A stretch of DNA of 31,218 bases from an uncultured Clostridia bacterium (GCA_934149005.1 CAKPDN010000015.1:1-31218); one strand, 5' to 3'; shown: positions 1 to 8,702, counted from the stretch's first letter. A program made the numbers and translations. The notes: a model not told the origin generated them from the letters alone.

Positions 1-170
1 ATTGTTATTCCTCTTTCTTTTTCTTGGTCATTTGAGTCCATTACTCTTTCTTGTACTTGTTCATTTTCTCTGAATACATGACTTTGTTTTAATAACGCAT
101 CTACTAGTGTCGTTTTTCCATGATCAACGTGTGCTATTATTGCTATGTTTCTTATATTTTTGTTATTCAT
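1..170 (-). CDS. typA: TypA/BipA ribosome-associated GTPase, N-terminal part only
   Basis: This is the 5' end of a gene that runs off the left edge; only about 56 residues are present. They begin MNNKNIRNIAIIAHVDHGKT, which carries the P-loop of translational GTPases (AHVDHGKT), followed by a VMDSNDQEKERGIT switch-I region. The wording MDSNDQEKERGIT is typical of TypA/BipA rather than EF-Tu, EF-G or LepA. TypA binds ribosomes and assists 50S assembly and growth under stress (family knowledge). The ATG at 168-170 follows a GGGG ribosome binding site, and a consensus sigma-A-like promoter lies upstream. TetM-type ribosome protection proteins share the motif but differ in this switch region. Confidence 0.9.
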   Translation of the reverse strand, partial: MNNKNIRNIAIIAHVDHGKTTLVDALLKQSHVFRENEQVQERVMDSNDQEKERGIT

Positions 171-223
171 TTTTATTACCCCTTTTTTATTATTTTACAT
201 TCCGTTTCTCTTTTAACTTTAAA

Positions 224-252
224 ATTATACTACTAAATTAAAAGTTTGTCAA
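224..252 (-). promoter_or_regulatory. sigma-A-type promoter for typA
   Basis: On the minus strand TTGACA (252-247) is separated by exactly 17 bases from TATAAT (229-224). Both boxes match the housekeeping consensus perfectly. The start codon of typA lies about 55 bases downstream. Confidence 0.8.
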
Positions 253-384
253 CGAATTTCGTACTTAAAATTATGTTAACATTTTTAATAGTTATAGTAA
301 AAATTATTAAAATACATAATTTAATATATCTTTCATTTTATTTTCCTTTCAAATTAGTTTAAGGCATATTAATACTTATTGTTC

Positions 385-1363
385 CTAATCTCTTTCCATT
401 TCTCCTAACATACTATAGAACCCTTTGGTTGATTTAATATATTCTTTTAAGTAATTATGTGGTATTGTTTGGTATTGTAATGGTATTTGATATGTTCTCT
501 CATATATTTTCTTACAAAAATTATAATCTTCATCCCTCATTCGAGAAATATTAGTCTTTTTAGAAAAGTCATTTCTTGGATAAATTGCTTCTCCTATATT
601 TATTGTATATTCTTGAATTTTTTTTCCATCATCTTCTAATACATTACTATCTCTCATTGTTATAAAAGTTGGTATAATAGGAACATTATTTTCAGTTGCC
701 CATTTAAATGCTCCATATTTAAATGGTTTTGGTTTTTTATAGTTTAACCACATACTTTGCTCTGGGCAAACTATTATTAAATCTCCTCTTTTTAAAATTT
801 TTTCTACGGCAATTTCAAATTTTTTCATTGTTTCTGCTATCTGACTTAATGGCAATGTGTTATCGTATTTGAAATATAAACCAATCTTTCCTGGAAAATT
901 TGTATAATTTCCCTCTCTTATAACTTTATATATCTTTTTATTAATTCCGATTACTCTTCAATACATCTTCTATAGCAAATGTGTCAAATGGATTAAAATG
1001 ATTACAAGTAATTATTGCACCTCCCTTTACATCAAATACATTACTAATTTGATTTACTTCATTTATAATTAATTTTTTTCTTTTTATTGCATTTCTTACA
1101 AAAGTATCTTTCCAATAATTTGATATTTCGTTTTTATTTCTGTTTTCTGGTTTTTCTTTTAAATAATCTACTTCTTCTGGTTCTAATGGTATATCAGGTG
1201 GATCATCATTTATATCAATATAAAATAAACCTAATCTTTCTAATATTTCTATCTTTTTTTGATTATTGTACTCATAAAATCCATGCTCCCTCAAAAAGTG
1301 TTTTTGGTCACCTATTTTCATATCAAAAAAGCCCAATTCTTTTAATTTGCTAACTTCTAACAT
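385..1363 (-). CDS. PlsC-like acyltransferase, long variant, interrupted by a +1 frameshift at a CGG codon
   Basis: A probable lysophospholipid acyltransferase of about 325 residues if the frame is restored. The first part (1363 down to 941) holds the acyltransferase HX4D motif as NHFNPFD (H122, D127). The second part, whose reading frame stays open from position 945 to 385, holds PEQSMW in the place of the usual FPEGTR block, then a long C-terminal section. The first frame stops two codons after an in-frame CGG at 949-947. Skipping the C at 949 continues as SNGINKKIYKVIREGN and joins the two halves with no gap. The N-terminal 100 residues are not typical of short PlsC proteins. The ATG at 1363 has only a weak purine-rich site. 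The next gene upstream is another acyltransferase with the same kind of shift. It could be a pseudogene, but the frame change sits on the same codon as in three other genes here. Confidence 0.7.
946..949 (-). other. putative +1 frameshift site 1 (C-GGA)
   Basis: In-frame CGG at 949-947 is preceded by AGT AAT and followed by A. The zero frame ends at TAA (943-941). Dropping C949 gives GGA (Gly) and an open frame through to 385. Confidence 0.6.
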
Positions 1364-1395
1364 TTATATACATCTCCATATTTTTATATTATTTT

Positions 1396-1993
1396 TTATT
1401 TTGTAAGCTCAATAATATTATTCATAATTTCTTCTGTAACTTTGTCTAAAACCTCTTTATCTTTGCTACCTTTATACTGACTAAAATCAAGTGGCTTACC
1501 ATATGTAATAGTAACTTTTCTATTGCCCTTTTCTCCCCCTTTTATACCACAAGGTACAACAGGAGCACCGCTTCTTACAGCAAAAAATGCAGCACCATCT
1601 TTAACTTTTTCACCTTTTGCTAAACCATTTCTTGTTCCCTCTGGAAACAAAGCTAAACAATCACCGTTTTTTTAAAGTTTGCAAGGATTCTTTTAATGCT
1701 TTAACTTCTTTTGAATCTCTTCTTACTAAAATTGCATCAAAAACATATCCCAAATAAGCTAAAAATTTATTTTTAGTTAACTCCTCTTTAGCTAAAAATC
1801 TAGTATATCTACCAGTTGTAACTTCCATCAAAGGTGGATCTAAAAAAGTTCTATGATTTCCACAAATAATTACAGGACCATCTTTAGGTATATTATCTTT
1901 TCCCACCAATTCAAATCTATATACTATTTTACAATAAATCCAAATAGCACCTTTTACTATTCCTCTTTCAATTTTTTTTAAAAAATTCTTCAT
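1396..1993 (-). CDS. plsC: 1-acyl-sn-glycerol-3-phosphate acyltransferase, interrupted by a +1 frameshift at a CGG codon
   Basis: This gene would encode about 198 residues, a normal PlsC length. PlsC puts the second acyl chain on lysophosphatidic acid at the membrane to make phosphatidic acid. The first part has an N-terminal hydrophobic stretch (GAIWIYCKIVYRF) and the catalytic HX4D motif NHRTFLD (H47, D52). The second part has the FPEGTR substrate-binding block (about residues 116-121) and the later PVVPCGIKG block. The first frame ends at CGG TGA (1666-1661). Skipping C1666 gives GGT and the product KKGDCLALFPEGTR, a standard PlsC segment. A run of seven A just upstream (1673-1667) offers a second way to mend the frame by losing one A. 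The ATG at 1993 follows AGGAAGAG. It lies 47 bases downstream of the P-loop/Asp23 gene, so co-transcription is likely. Confidence 0.8.
1663..1666 (-). other. putative +1 frameshift site 2 (C-GGT)
   Basis: In-frame CGG at 1666-1664 follows AAA AAA and is itself followed directly by TGA in the zero frame. Dropping C1666 gives GGT (Gly) GAT and opens the downstream frame that carries FPEGTR. Confidence 0.6.
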
Positions 1994-2040
1994 TATAATA
2001 ACTCTTCCTTTCTTAATGTATCATTTTTAGTATATAACTT

Positions 2041-2937
2041 TTATTCACTTTCTGGAACATAAATATTTTTAACAACTACTTCAAATTCTTCAACATTCAT
2101 AGCTGTTAATTTTTCAATTTCTTTTTTAGCTTTATTTTTAAATTCATTAATTCCTTCTATTACATTAAAGCCATATACTACAGTAACTTCCATATAAATT
2201 TTAGCACCTTCTCCGTAATTATCAACTCTTATTTTTTGGACTTTATATATACCAGATGTTTTAGAGACCAAATATTCCAATATTTGTCTAAATACTGTGT
2301 CTGAAATTGTAAAATTTCCTAAATAACTAAAAGTAGGTCTTATTATTGACTTTTCTGATATATATGGCTTATTTCCTCTCCCTTTTGTTTTAAATATCTG
2401 AAGTGGGTCTAATAAATATCCCGAAAAATCTTTTTTTATTTCAAATGTTGGAACTGGAATTACATGTTTCCCTTCAGTTTCCCTTATTTTTCTTGCAGTT
2501 TGCATTTCTTCTTGTGTTGCAACATCTGAAATATATGTTGTATCAGATATTTCTGGTAATCCCAAATTAGCAGCTATTTTTTGTACCATTCCATCTGAAG
2601 TTCCTAATATTAATATGCTTTCTGGTTTATATTTCTTTAATGCTTTCAATATTGGCTGTTTATCTTCTTCTTTATAAAATAATGCCTTTTTTACTGTTTC
2701 TATTTTAGTTGGTGCTTTTTTAGCTGATTCTCCTGCTATTACTTGATTATCCATTATTAATAAACCATCATCTATTATAAATTTTACATGTTTTTCACTT
2801 GCTACCATTTGTGCTCTATAACTTTTTCCTGTTCCTGATGGTCCTACAAAAGCATAAACTTTTATTTTATTAGAAATTATTTTTGATAAATTTGATAAAT
2901 TTGGTATTTTATTAGGTATTTTATCTTTTAATAACAT
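2041..2937 (-). CDS. P-loop ATPase/GTPase-like protein fused to an Asp23/Gls24 domain
   Basis: A 298-residue cytoplasmic protein with two parts. Residues 30-40 contain a Walker A loop, GPSGTGKS, and the region up to about residue 130 resembles a nucleotide-binding fold (ESILILGTSDG may be the Walker B strand, by position only). From about residue 190 to the end the pattern (FTISDTVFRQILEYLVSKTSG, then repeated beta strands with VTVVYGFNV) matches Asp23/Gls24 alkaline-shock domains, which are linked to the cell envelope in Firmicutes. The ATG at 2937 follows a GGGGAG site. It precedes two acyltransferase genes on the same strand, which would suit a membrane or envelope role. The exact substrate is unknown. 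Confidence 0.65.
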   Translation of the reverse strand: MLLKDKIPNKIPNLSNLSKIISNKIKVYAFVGPSGTGKSYRAQMVASEKHVKFIIDDGLLIMDNQVIAGESAKKAPTKIETVKKALFYKEEDKQPILKALKKYKPESILILGTSDGMVQKIAANLGLPEISDTTYISDVATQEEMQTARKIRETEGKHVIPVPTFEIKKDFSGYLLDPLQIFKTKGRGNKPYISEKSIIRPTFSYLGNFTISDTVFRQILEYLVSKTSGIYKVQKIRVDNYGEGAKIYMEVTVVYGFNVIEGINEFKNKAKKEIEKLTAMNVEEFEVVVKNIYVPESE

Positions 2938-2986
2938 TTTTTTCTCCCCTTCAGTTATCTATTCAACTATAATTTTAAACTTTTTA

Positions 2987-4111
2987 TTAATAGTTACTTG
3001 TATTTAAATTTGGAAATATAAATACTTTTCCCCCATCTGTAAATTGTCCATTTGGAAAATGTGATTTATCGAAATCATTTTCACCTTTTAAAAAATATTT
3101 ATATTTTGATGAATAGCTTATAAATCCTGGTCCTTCTAATATAGGATCATCCCAAGTACAATCTACTGCATACCATATTCCATTTAATTGTACATAGTTC
3201 CAAGCATGGTTTTCAGTATCTCCTTCTGAATTTGTAGCCTTACCTATTACTATTGTACATGGAATATCCATTGTATCCATTAAATATTTAAATGCTTTTG
3301 CATACCCTTCACAAACACATTCTTTATTTATAAGTGCACCATACAAATCATATATATTAGACTTTGAAATTGTTTGATCATATTCTATACTTTCAATCAA
3401 ATAATCATGTACCATTTTTATATTTTCATATACATTAACTTTTTTGTTTTGAACAAAGTAAGCCTTTATTTTTTCTATTTCTTTAATAGCATAATCTATT
3501 TTTTCTTTTGATGAAAATTCATCTGTTAAATAATTATTTTCATTTCCTGAATTTATAAATACTCTATACGTTTTTTTAGTACCTCTTGTTGTAGTTTCTA
3601 TATTCAAATATAATTTTGAAAATTGTATGTAAAAAATTTCTGGGTTATCATATGTATAACTTTCAATTGCTGTTTGATAATATTCCCCTAATAATTCTTC
3701 ACCATCATTTTGAGAAAGTAATATTGAAAACTCTGTACCTAAATTTATTTCATATGTTCCTGTTTTCATATTTTCCTTATTTACTTCAAGTGCCTTATAA
3801 ATTGTTTTTGAATATTCATTTAATTGATTATAAAAATATTTATCTATTTTTGTATTGTAATTTATATTTTCTTCTCTATCTTTTATTGAATCTGATTCTA
3901 TTTCTATGATTTGTGGTGTTTTTATATCTTCAATTGTATTCTCATTTATTTTATCATTTGAAATTGTTATATTTGATACAAATTCTTGTACTTCAGATAC
4001 AATATTTGTTTCAGTGATTTCGTTATATACAATTAGTCCTAAAAACACTATTACACCTATCATTAATATCATCATTAATGACATTATAAATGATGTTATT
4101 TTTGATTTCAT
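2987..4111 (-). CDS. membrane-anchored transglutaminase-like cysteine protease/transferase
   Basis: A 374-residue protein with an N-terminal membrane segment (about residues 7-29, possibly an uncleaved signal anchor) and an extracellular body. The C-terminal third carries the transglutaminase-like triad: CVCEGYAKAF (C267), NHAWNYV (H302) and WYAVDCTWDD (D317). This core is shared by microbial transglutaminase-like proteins that act as peptidases or amidases at the cell surface; the substrate cannot be told from sequence. The region between residues 30 and 230 has no motif I recognise. The start at 4111 has a GAGTGG-like site. The gene is 49 bases upstream of the P-loop/Asp23 gene on the same strand. 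Confidence 0.75.
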   Translation of the reverse strand: MKSKITSFIMSLMMILMIGVIVFLGLIVYNEITETNIVSEVQEFVSNITISNDKINENTIEDIKTPQIIEIESDSIKDREENINYNTKIDKYFYNQLNEYSKTIYKALEVNKENMKTGTYEINLGTEFSILLSQNDGEELLGEYYQTAIESYTYDNPEIFYIQFSKLYLNIETTTRGTKKTYRVFINSGNENNYLTDEFSSKEKIDYAIKEIEKIKAYFVQNKKVNVYENIKMVHDYLIESIEYDQTISKSNIYDLYGALINKECVCEGYAKAFKYLMDTMDIPCTIVIGKATNSEGDTENHAWNYVQLNGIWYAVDCTWDDPILEGPGFISYSSKYKYFLKGENDFDKSHFPNGQFTDGGKVFIFPNLNTSNY

Positions 4112-4203
4112 TTTAATCCACTCTCTTTCGTGAATATATATTTTTATTATATCATTTTTTACTGTTAAAAACTAGTATATTTTAATTTTTTTTGCTAATA
4201 ATA

Positions 4204-4363
4204 GTTACAGTTAGTAAGATATAAACTCTAATTACTATAAATGTTGATATATTGATATTTTTTGTAAAAAACATAGCTGGGGTCTACCTATAGGTCTTTT
4301 ACTGCAAAATATTAATATATCAACATTTAAAACAAATTAACATATTTTCTTGCAAACTGTAAC
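4204..4363. repeat. nested inverted-repeat element upstream of the germination operon
   Basis: The gene-free stretch 4112-4417 is dominated by this structure. An outer 9-base perfect inverted repeat (4204-4212 with 4355-4363, GTTACAGTT/AACTGTAAC) encloses a 23-base inverted repeat (4239-4261 with 4306-4328, one mismatch) and a 10-base palindrome ACCTATAGGT at 4286-4295. It could be a folded RNA leader, a MITE-like remnant or a large operator. I see no coding potential in it. Confidence 0.6.
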
Positions 4364-4417
4364 CACTAATATTATATATTAGTTACAAGATTTTTTAAAA
4401 AAATAAAGGAAAAAAAT

Positions 4418-6103
4418 ATGAAAATAAAAAACATTATTAATAATATATTCAAATATAATCCACCTAACAACTATGAATTCACACTTACAGATAATCCTGA
4501 TACATCTTCTTTACAAGAAGAAGAAAGTAAATCAACTGAAAATAAAAATATTTTTACGAGCATAGATGTTAATTTGGAATATATAAAAACTAAATACAAT
4601 TTATTAATAAATAGCGATATTATCACTCGTGAATTTATTTTAAATGCTAGAGGAAAACAATATAAAGCACTACTTTTATATATTGATGGTATGGTTGATT
4701 CTCATATTTTGAATGATTTTGTTTTAGAACCTTTAATGATGCGTAATAAAAATAATCTTTTTGACGGTGAACAAAATCGAATCATTTCAGAAGCTATCAG
4801 TAATAATATAACTGTTAGAAAAGTTAAAAAATTTGATTTAGCAGATTATATTGAAAGTTGCTTAATTCCACAAAATGATATAACCAAAAATAATTCTTTT
4901 GAAGACATTTTTTTTGGTGTTAATTCCGGAAATTGTGCACTTTTTGTTGATACATTGTCTATTGCTTTTGACATTGATGTTAAGGGGTTTAAACAAAGAA
5001 GTATTAATAAACCTGAAAATGAAATTGTTATAAAAGGTGCTCACGAAGGTTTTGTTGAAAATATTCGTACAAATACATCTTTATTACGTCGCTTTACAAA
5101 TAATGAAAATCTAGTAATTGAAGGATTAAAAATAGGAAAATTAACAAAAACTCAATGTGCTGTATGTTACATGAAAAATATTGCCAATAATGATTTAGTA
5201 GCTGAAGTTAAATATAGAATAAACAATTTAGATGTCGACTCTATTCTTTCTTCTGGTCAATTAGAACAATTAATAAGTGACAATAATCTATTAGGATTAC
5301 CTAAAACTATCTCCACAGAAAGACCAGATAATGCAACTCAACATCTTTTAGAAGGTAGAGTTGTTGTTTTAGTAAATGGTTCTCCTTTTGCTTTAATTTT
5401 ACCTTCTATTATGATAGATTTTCTAACTTCCCCTGAAGATAGAAATCTAAAAAGTATATTTGCAAATTTCTTAAGAGGAATACGTGTAATTTGTGCTATT
5501 TTTGCACTTTTATTACCTGGTTTATATATTTCTATCACTAGTTTTCATTTAGAAATTATTCCTACTGAACTACTCTATTCTATTTTGGCAGCTAGAGAGG
5601 GGGTTCCTTTTCCTATTATTTTCGAAATATTAATAATGGAAATCTCTTTTGAAATTATTAGAGAAGCCAGTCTTAGAATTCCTTCTGCTATTGGTTCTAC
5701 TATTGGTATAGTTGGTGGTTTAGTTATAGGTCAATCTGCTGTAAGTGCAAGTATTGTGAGTCCAATTTTAATTATTATAGTTGCTATAACAGCATTAAGT
5801 TCTTTTGCAATTCCTGATTATGCCTTTAGTTTTCACCTAAGAGTTTTCAGATTTTTATTTATTTTACTTGGTTATATATCTGGTTTTTTAGGAATTGGTA
5901 CTGGACTTTTTGTTTATGTCTCTATAATATGTAACATGCAATCCTTTGGAGTTGCTTACTCTACTCCATATTCTCATATAAGAAACTTCAAAGATAGTGG
6001 TATTATACTTCCACCTATATGGAAAAGGGAAAATCGTTCACCATTACTTTCACCTAAAAAAAATAAGAAACAAGAAAAAATATCTATGAAGTGGAGGTAT
6101 TAA
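4418..6103 (+). CDS. gerKA: GerA-family spore germinant receptor subunit A
   Basis: A 561-residue protein of the GerA/GerKA family, the A subunit of germinant receptors in the spore inner membrane. The first 50 or so residues are polar and low in complexity, followed by the soluble N-terminal domain. The family landmark is LEGRVVVLVNGSPFALILPS just before the hydrophobic half, where at least four membrane segments run from about residue 340 to 520. It is somewhat longer than many GerKA proteins owing to the N-terminal tail. The ATG follows an AAAGGAAAAA site. It is the first gene of a three-gene operon, with three bases between its stop codon and the next start codon. Such operons are normally transcribed in the forespore; no clear sigma-G promoter was identified by eye. 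Confidence 0.92.
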   Translation: MKIKNIINNIFKYNPPNNYEFTLTDNPDTSSLQEEESKSTENKNIFTSIDVNLEYIKTKYNLLINSDIITREFILNARGKQYKALLLYIDGMVDSHILNDFVLEPLMMRNKNNLFDGEQNRIISEAISNNITVRKVKKFDLADYIESCLIPQNDITKNNSFEDIFFGVNSGNCALFVDTLSIAFDIDVKGFKQRSINKPENEIVIKGAHEGFVENIRTNTSLLRRFTNNENLVIEGLKIGKLTKTQCAVCYMKNIANNDLVAEVKYRINNLDVDSILSSGQLEQLISDNNLLGLPKTISTERPDNATQHLLEGRVVVLVNGSPFALILPSIMIDFLTSPEDRNLKSIFANFLRGIRVICAIFALLLPGLYISITSFHLEIIPTELLYSILAAREGVPFPIIFEILIMEISFEIIREASLRIPSAIGSTIGIVGGLVIGQSAVSASIVSPILIIIVAITALSSFAIPDYAFSFHLRVFRFLFILLGYISGFLGIGTGLFVYVSIICNMQSFGVAYSTPYSHIRNFKDSGIILPPIWKRENRSPLLSPKKNKKQEKISMKWRY

Positions 6104-6106
6104 ATA

Positions 6107-7204
6107 ATGACAAATCAAAAAATTAGTACAGTTAATGCAATAATGTTAACACTTTCAGTAGTAATTTCATACATTACTAGTTCTTTACCAAGACTTTTTA
6201 TAAATACAACAAAATCAGCTACCTTACTAAATATAATATACAATACGGTTATTGTTTTATTTATTATTCTACTTCTTTGCAAATTATTAAAAAAATTTCC
6301 TGGATTAGACCTTTTAGATATTTCAAACTTTTTAGGTGGTAATACTTTTAAAAATATTGTCGGAAGCCTTTTTATAACATATTTCATAATTAGTTCTAGT
6401 ATGATGCTAAGAAGTTTTTGTGAAGATTTAGTTGTTGTATATTATCCATTAACTAAATATGTATTTATAATTTTAATGTTTATTATTGCTATCTCACTGG
6501 TAAATAACTTAAATTTTACTGCAACTTTAAATGCTTCATCAATAATTTTCCCTTTAGTATTAATAAGTATATTACTTTTATTTTTAGGTAATTTTAATAA
6601 TTTCTCTTTTAAAAGAATTTATCCTATTTTAGGTAATAGCTTTTATAACACTTTCATTTTAGGTCTTAGAAATATTGGAGCTTTTGGTGGAATTTCCTAT
6701 TTATATTTCTTACCATCTATGTTAAAAAAACCTGAAGACTTTAAAAAAATATCTGTTATTTCAGTTATTTTTACCGGTGTATTTATATTTTTATGTGTTG
6801 CAACATTACTTTTGATGTTTTCGTTTTTTGCAACTACTGATGAAATAATTCCATTATTTTCAGCAGCTCGACATATAGAATTCAGTTCATTTTTTCAAAG
6901 ATTTGAATCTATATTTTTACTAATTTGGATTATTTCTTTCTGTTGTTATTTAAGTATAGCATGTAAATTTTCAGGACATCTTTTTAGTAAAATGTTTAAT
7001 TTATCTGATATAAATTCTATATTGAATATTTTTGCAATATTAATATTTGGAGTTTCCTTAATTCCAAATAATTATGCTGTTTCAAATTTATTCGAAACTT
7101 ATATTTATAAATATCTTAGAATTATTATCAGTTTTATTTTAGGTATGACAATATTAATTTTAGCTAATCTAAAAAAGAAAAAGGTAGGTGATAAAAATCA
7201 ATAG
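6107..7204 (+). CDS. gerKB: GerB-type spore germination permease-like subunit
   Basis: A 365-residue, highly hydrophobic protein with about ten membrane segments, matching the GerAB/GerKB family of amino-acid-permease-like (APC superfamily) germinant receptor subunits. It is the usual second gene of ger operons and is thought to help recognise germinants. The start at 6107 follows a GTGGAGG ribosome binding site that lies inside the end of gerKA. Its last codons overlap the start of gerKC by 17 bases, so the three subunits are likely translationally coupled. Confidence 0.92.
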   Translation: MTNQKISTVNAIMLTLSVVISYITSSLPRLFINTTKSATLLNIIYNTVIVLFIILLLCKLLKKFPGLDLLDISNFLGGNTFKNIVGSLFITYFIISSSMMLRSFCEDLVVVYYPLTKYVFIILMFIIAISLVNNLNFTATLNASSIIFPLVLISILLLFLGNFNNFSFKRIYPILGNSFYNTFILGLRNIGAFGGISYLYFLPSMLKKPEDFKKISVISVIFTGVFIFLCVATLLLMFSFFATTDEIIPLFSAARHIEFSSFFQRFESIFLLIWIISFCCYLSIACKFSGHLFSKMFNLSDINSILNIFAILIFGVSLIPNNYAVSNLFETYIYKYLRIIISFILGMTILILANLKKKKVGDKNQ

Positions 7205-8411
7205 TACACTAAAAAAGATTATTATACTAACATCAATTATTGTATTTATATCTACATTTGCCTCCTCTTATAAATCTCTTAATATAGATAATTCCGCATT
7301 TGTTGTCTCACTAGGAATTGATAAATCTTCCTCTGACAAATTAAACGTTACTTTTGAATTTTTATCAGTATCACCTAGTGGTACCAGTATATCCGAATCA
7401 ACACCCATAATAAATAGTGTTGAATGTTCTTCTATAACAAGTGGCATAAATATGATGAATGTATATTTAGGAAGAAAAGTTAATCTTACACATTGCAAAT
7501 TATTTATTTTTTCCGAAGAATTAGCAAAACAAGGAATATCAGATGAAGTATATTCTTTAATAAATGATGTAGAAGTAAGACCTTCAGCAAATATTGTTAT
7601 TAGTAAATGTAATACAAAATATTATATAGAAAATTCTACTCCAAATTTTGAAAGTTTAATTCCAAAATATTATGAAGTATTCCCTAATATAAGTGAATAT
7701 ACTGGATATACTTGTAATGCAACAATTGGCGATTTTTTTAATGCTTTAGTATGTAATTATTCTTCCCCTTATGCTATATTAGGAGGCATAAATTCTACAG
7801 ATGATAATTCTTCACCATCAACTGTTTCAGATGATTCCTCTATAAAATCAAATGAAACTCCAATAAATGGTAGTAGAAAGATTAATAATATAGGTCTTGC
7901 TGTTTTTAAAGATGCAAAATTAGTCGGAGAATTAAATGGTATTGAAACAATATGTTTTTTGAATTTAAAAAGAGAAATTGATAGTTTTCTTGTTTCAATT
8001 TCAGATCCACAAGATACTAATTCAAAACTTGACATTTATTTAAAACCTAATCTTGAACATAAAATTGATGTATCATTTGTTAATGGTTCTCCTTTTATAA
8101 AAATCAAGCTAGGATTTACTGGAAAAATCTATTCTATGCGTAAGAATTCCGAATATCTTGATATTAATGTTTTAAACTCTATTTCAAATTCTTGTAATGA
8201 CTATTTAGAAACACAATTTACTAATTATCTGTATAAAACATCTACCGTTTTTGAAAGTGATATAAATTCAATCGGTTCAAATGCTCTTTCTAAGTTTTTT
8301 ACAACTACTGAATTTGATAATTATAACTGGTTAGATAATTATAGGAATTCTGCTTTTGATGTTGAAATTAATACTGTTATAAATTCTGGATTTTTATTAA
8401 CACAAACGTAG
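7188..8411 (+). CDS. gerKC: GerC-type spore germination protein lacking the usual lipobox cysteine
   Basis: A 407-residue Ger(x)C-family protein. The conserved early segment SAFVVSLGIDKS and the C-terminal part with SISNSCNDYLETQF and INTVINSGFL fit GerAC/GerKC. In model receptors GerC is a lipoprotein on the outer face of the spore inner membrane. Here the N terminus has a hydrophobic segment (about residues 10-24) but the place where a lipobox Cys is expected reads STFASSYKS, with no cysteine. The start is a GTG at 7188, with AAAAAGG just upstream. Either the protein is held by an uncleaved signal anchor or the lipid anchor has been lost. Confidence 0.88.
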   Translation: MIKINSTLKKIIILTSIIVFISTFASSYKSLNIDNSAFVVSLGIDKSSSDKLNVTFEFLSVSPSGTSISESTPIINSVECSSITSGINMMNVYLGRKVNLTHCKLFIFSEELAKQGISDEVYSLINDVEVRPSANIVISKCNTKYYIENSTPNFESLIPKYYEVFPNISEYTGYTCNATIGDFFNALVCNYSSPYAILGGINSTDDNSSPSTVSDDSSIKSNETPINGSRKINNIGLAVFKDAKLVGELNGIETICFLNLKREIDSFLVSISDPQDTNSKLDIYLKPNLEHKIDVSFVNGSPFIKIKLGFTGKIYSMRKNSEYLDINVLNSISNSCNDYLETQFTNYLYKTSTVFESDINSIGSNALSKFFTTTEFDNYNWLDNYRNSAFDVEINTVINSGFLLTQT

Positions 8412-8444
8412 GGATTTTAGGGACAGTACTTAAAATCCCTTTTC
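8411..8444 (+). terminator. terminator of the ger operon
   Basis: GGGATTTTA at 8411-8419 pairs with TAAAATCCC at 8431-8439, followed by a short T run. It starts on the last base of the gerKC stop codon. Confidence 0.7.
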
Positions 8445-8493
8445 TTAGAAATTCGGGTAAAGTCCTTAATTCAATAATTTTATGGAGGTTTAT

Positions 8494-8670
8494 ATGAATT
8501 TTTTATTTCATCTCATTTTTATAATTATTACTATTTTTATTTTACTTAAAACTATTTTCTATGGTCTATATGAAATTAATACTGAAAATAATAAATCTGG
8601 TGGAATTACTGTTATTGTTTTTTCTATTTTGGCTGTTGCATTTACAAATATTATTGTATTCTTTAGATAA
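8494..8670 (+). CDS. small membrane protein, unknown function
   Basis: A 58-residue protein with two hydrophobic segments (about residues 2-24 and 38-57) joined by a short polar loop containing NTENNKSGG. The ATG at 8494 is preferred over the in-frame ATG at 8482, because GGAGG lies at 8484-8488 and would serve the downstream start. It follows the ger operon terminator, so it may have its own promoter. I recognise no family. Confidence 0.55.
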   Translation: MNFLFHLIFIIITIFILLKTIFYGLYEINTENNKSGGITVIVFSILAVAFTNIIVFFR

Positions 8671-8671
8671 A

Positions 8672-8702
8672 AGAGAGATTAATGAATTCATTAGTCTCTC
8701 TC
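8672..8702. terminator. bidirectional terminator between the small membrane gene and rnr
   Basis: GAGAGATTAATGAATTC pairs with its mirror in GAATTCATTAGTCTCTC (about 8673-8700). It lies between two convergent genes and overlaps the rnr stop codon. Confidence 0.55.

Noticed and set aside
1087..1353. Hydrophobic open frames on the strand opposite to known genes (here and at 3616-3909, 9506-9769, 15712-15930, 16741-16953)
   Set aside because: They are antisense shadows of AT-rich genes, with no ribosome binding sites and Phe/Leu/Tyr-rich composition from poly-A/T sense codons.
1661..1676. Programmed -1 slippage at the A7 tract of plsC
   Set aside because: A -1 shift leads to ACG GTG ATT GTT TAG and an early stop; the downstream half needs +1 (or loss of one A).
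385..1993. The acyltransferase fragments as four separate small genes
   Set aside because: Each pair carries complementary catalytic blocks of one family and joins without loss by a single base shift, so they are halves of two genes.
8482..8493. ATG at 8482 as start of the small membrane protein
   Set aside because: The GGAGG immediately after it serves as ribosome binding site for the ATG at 8494.
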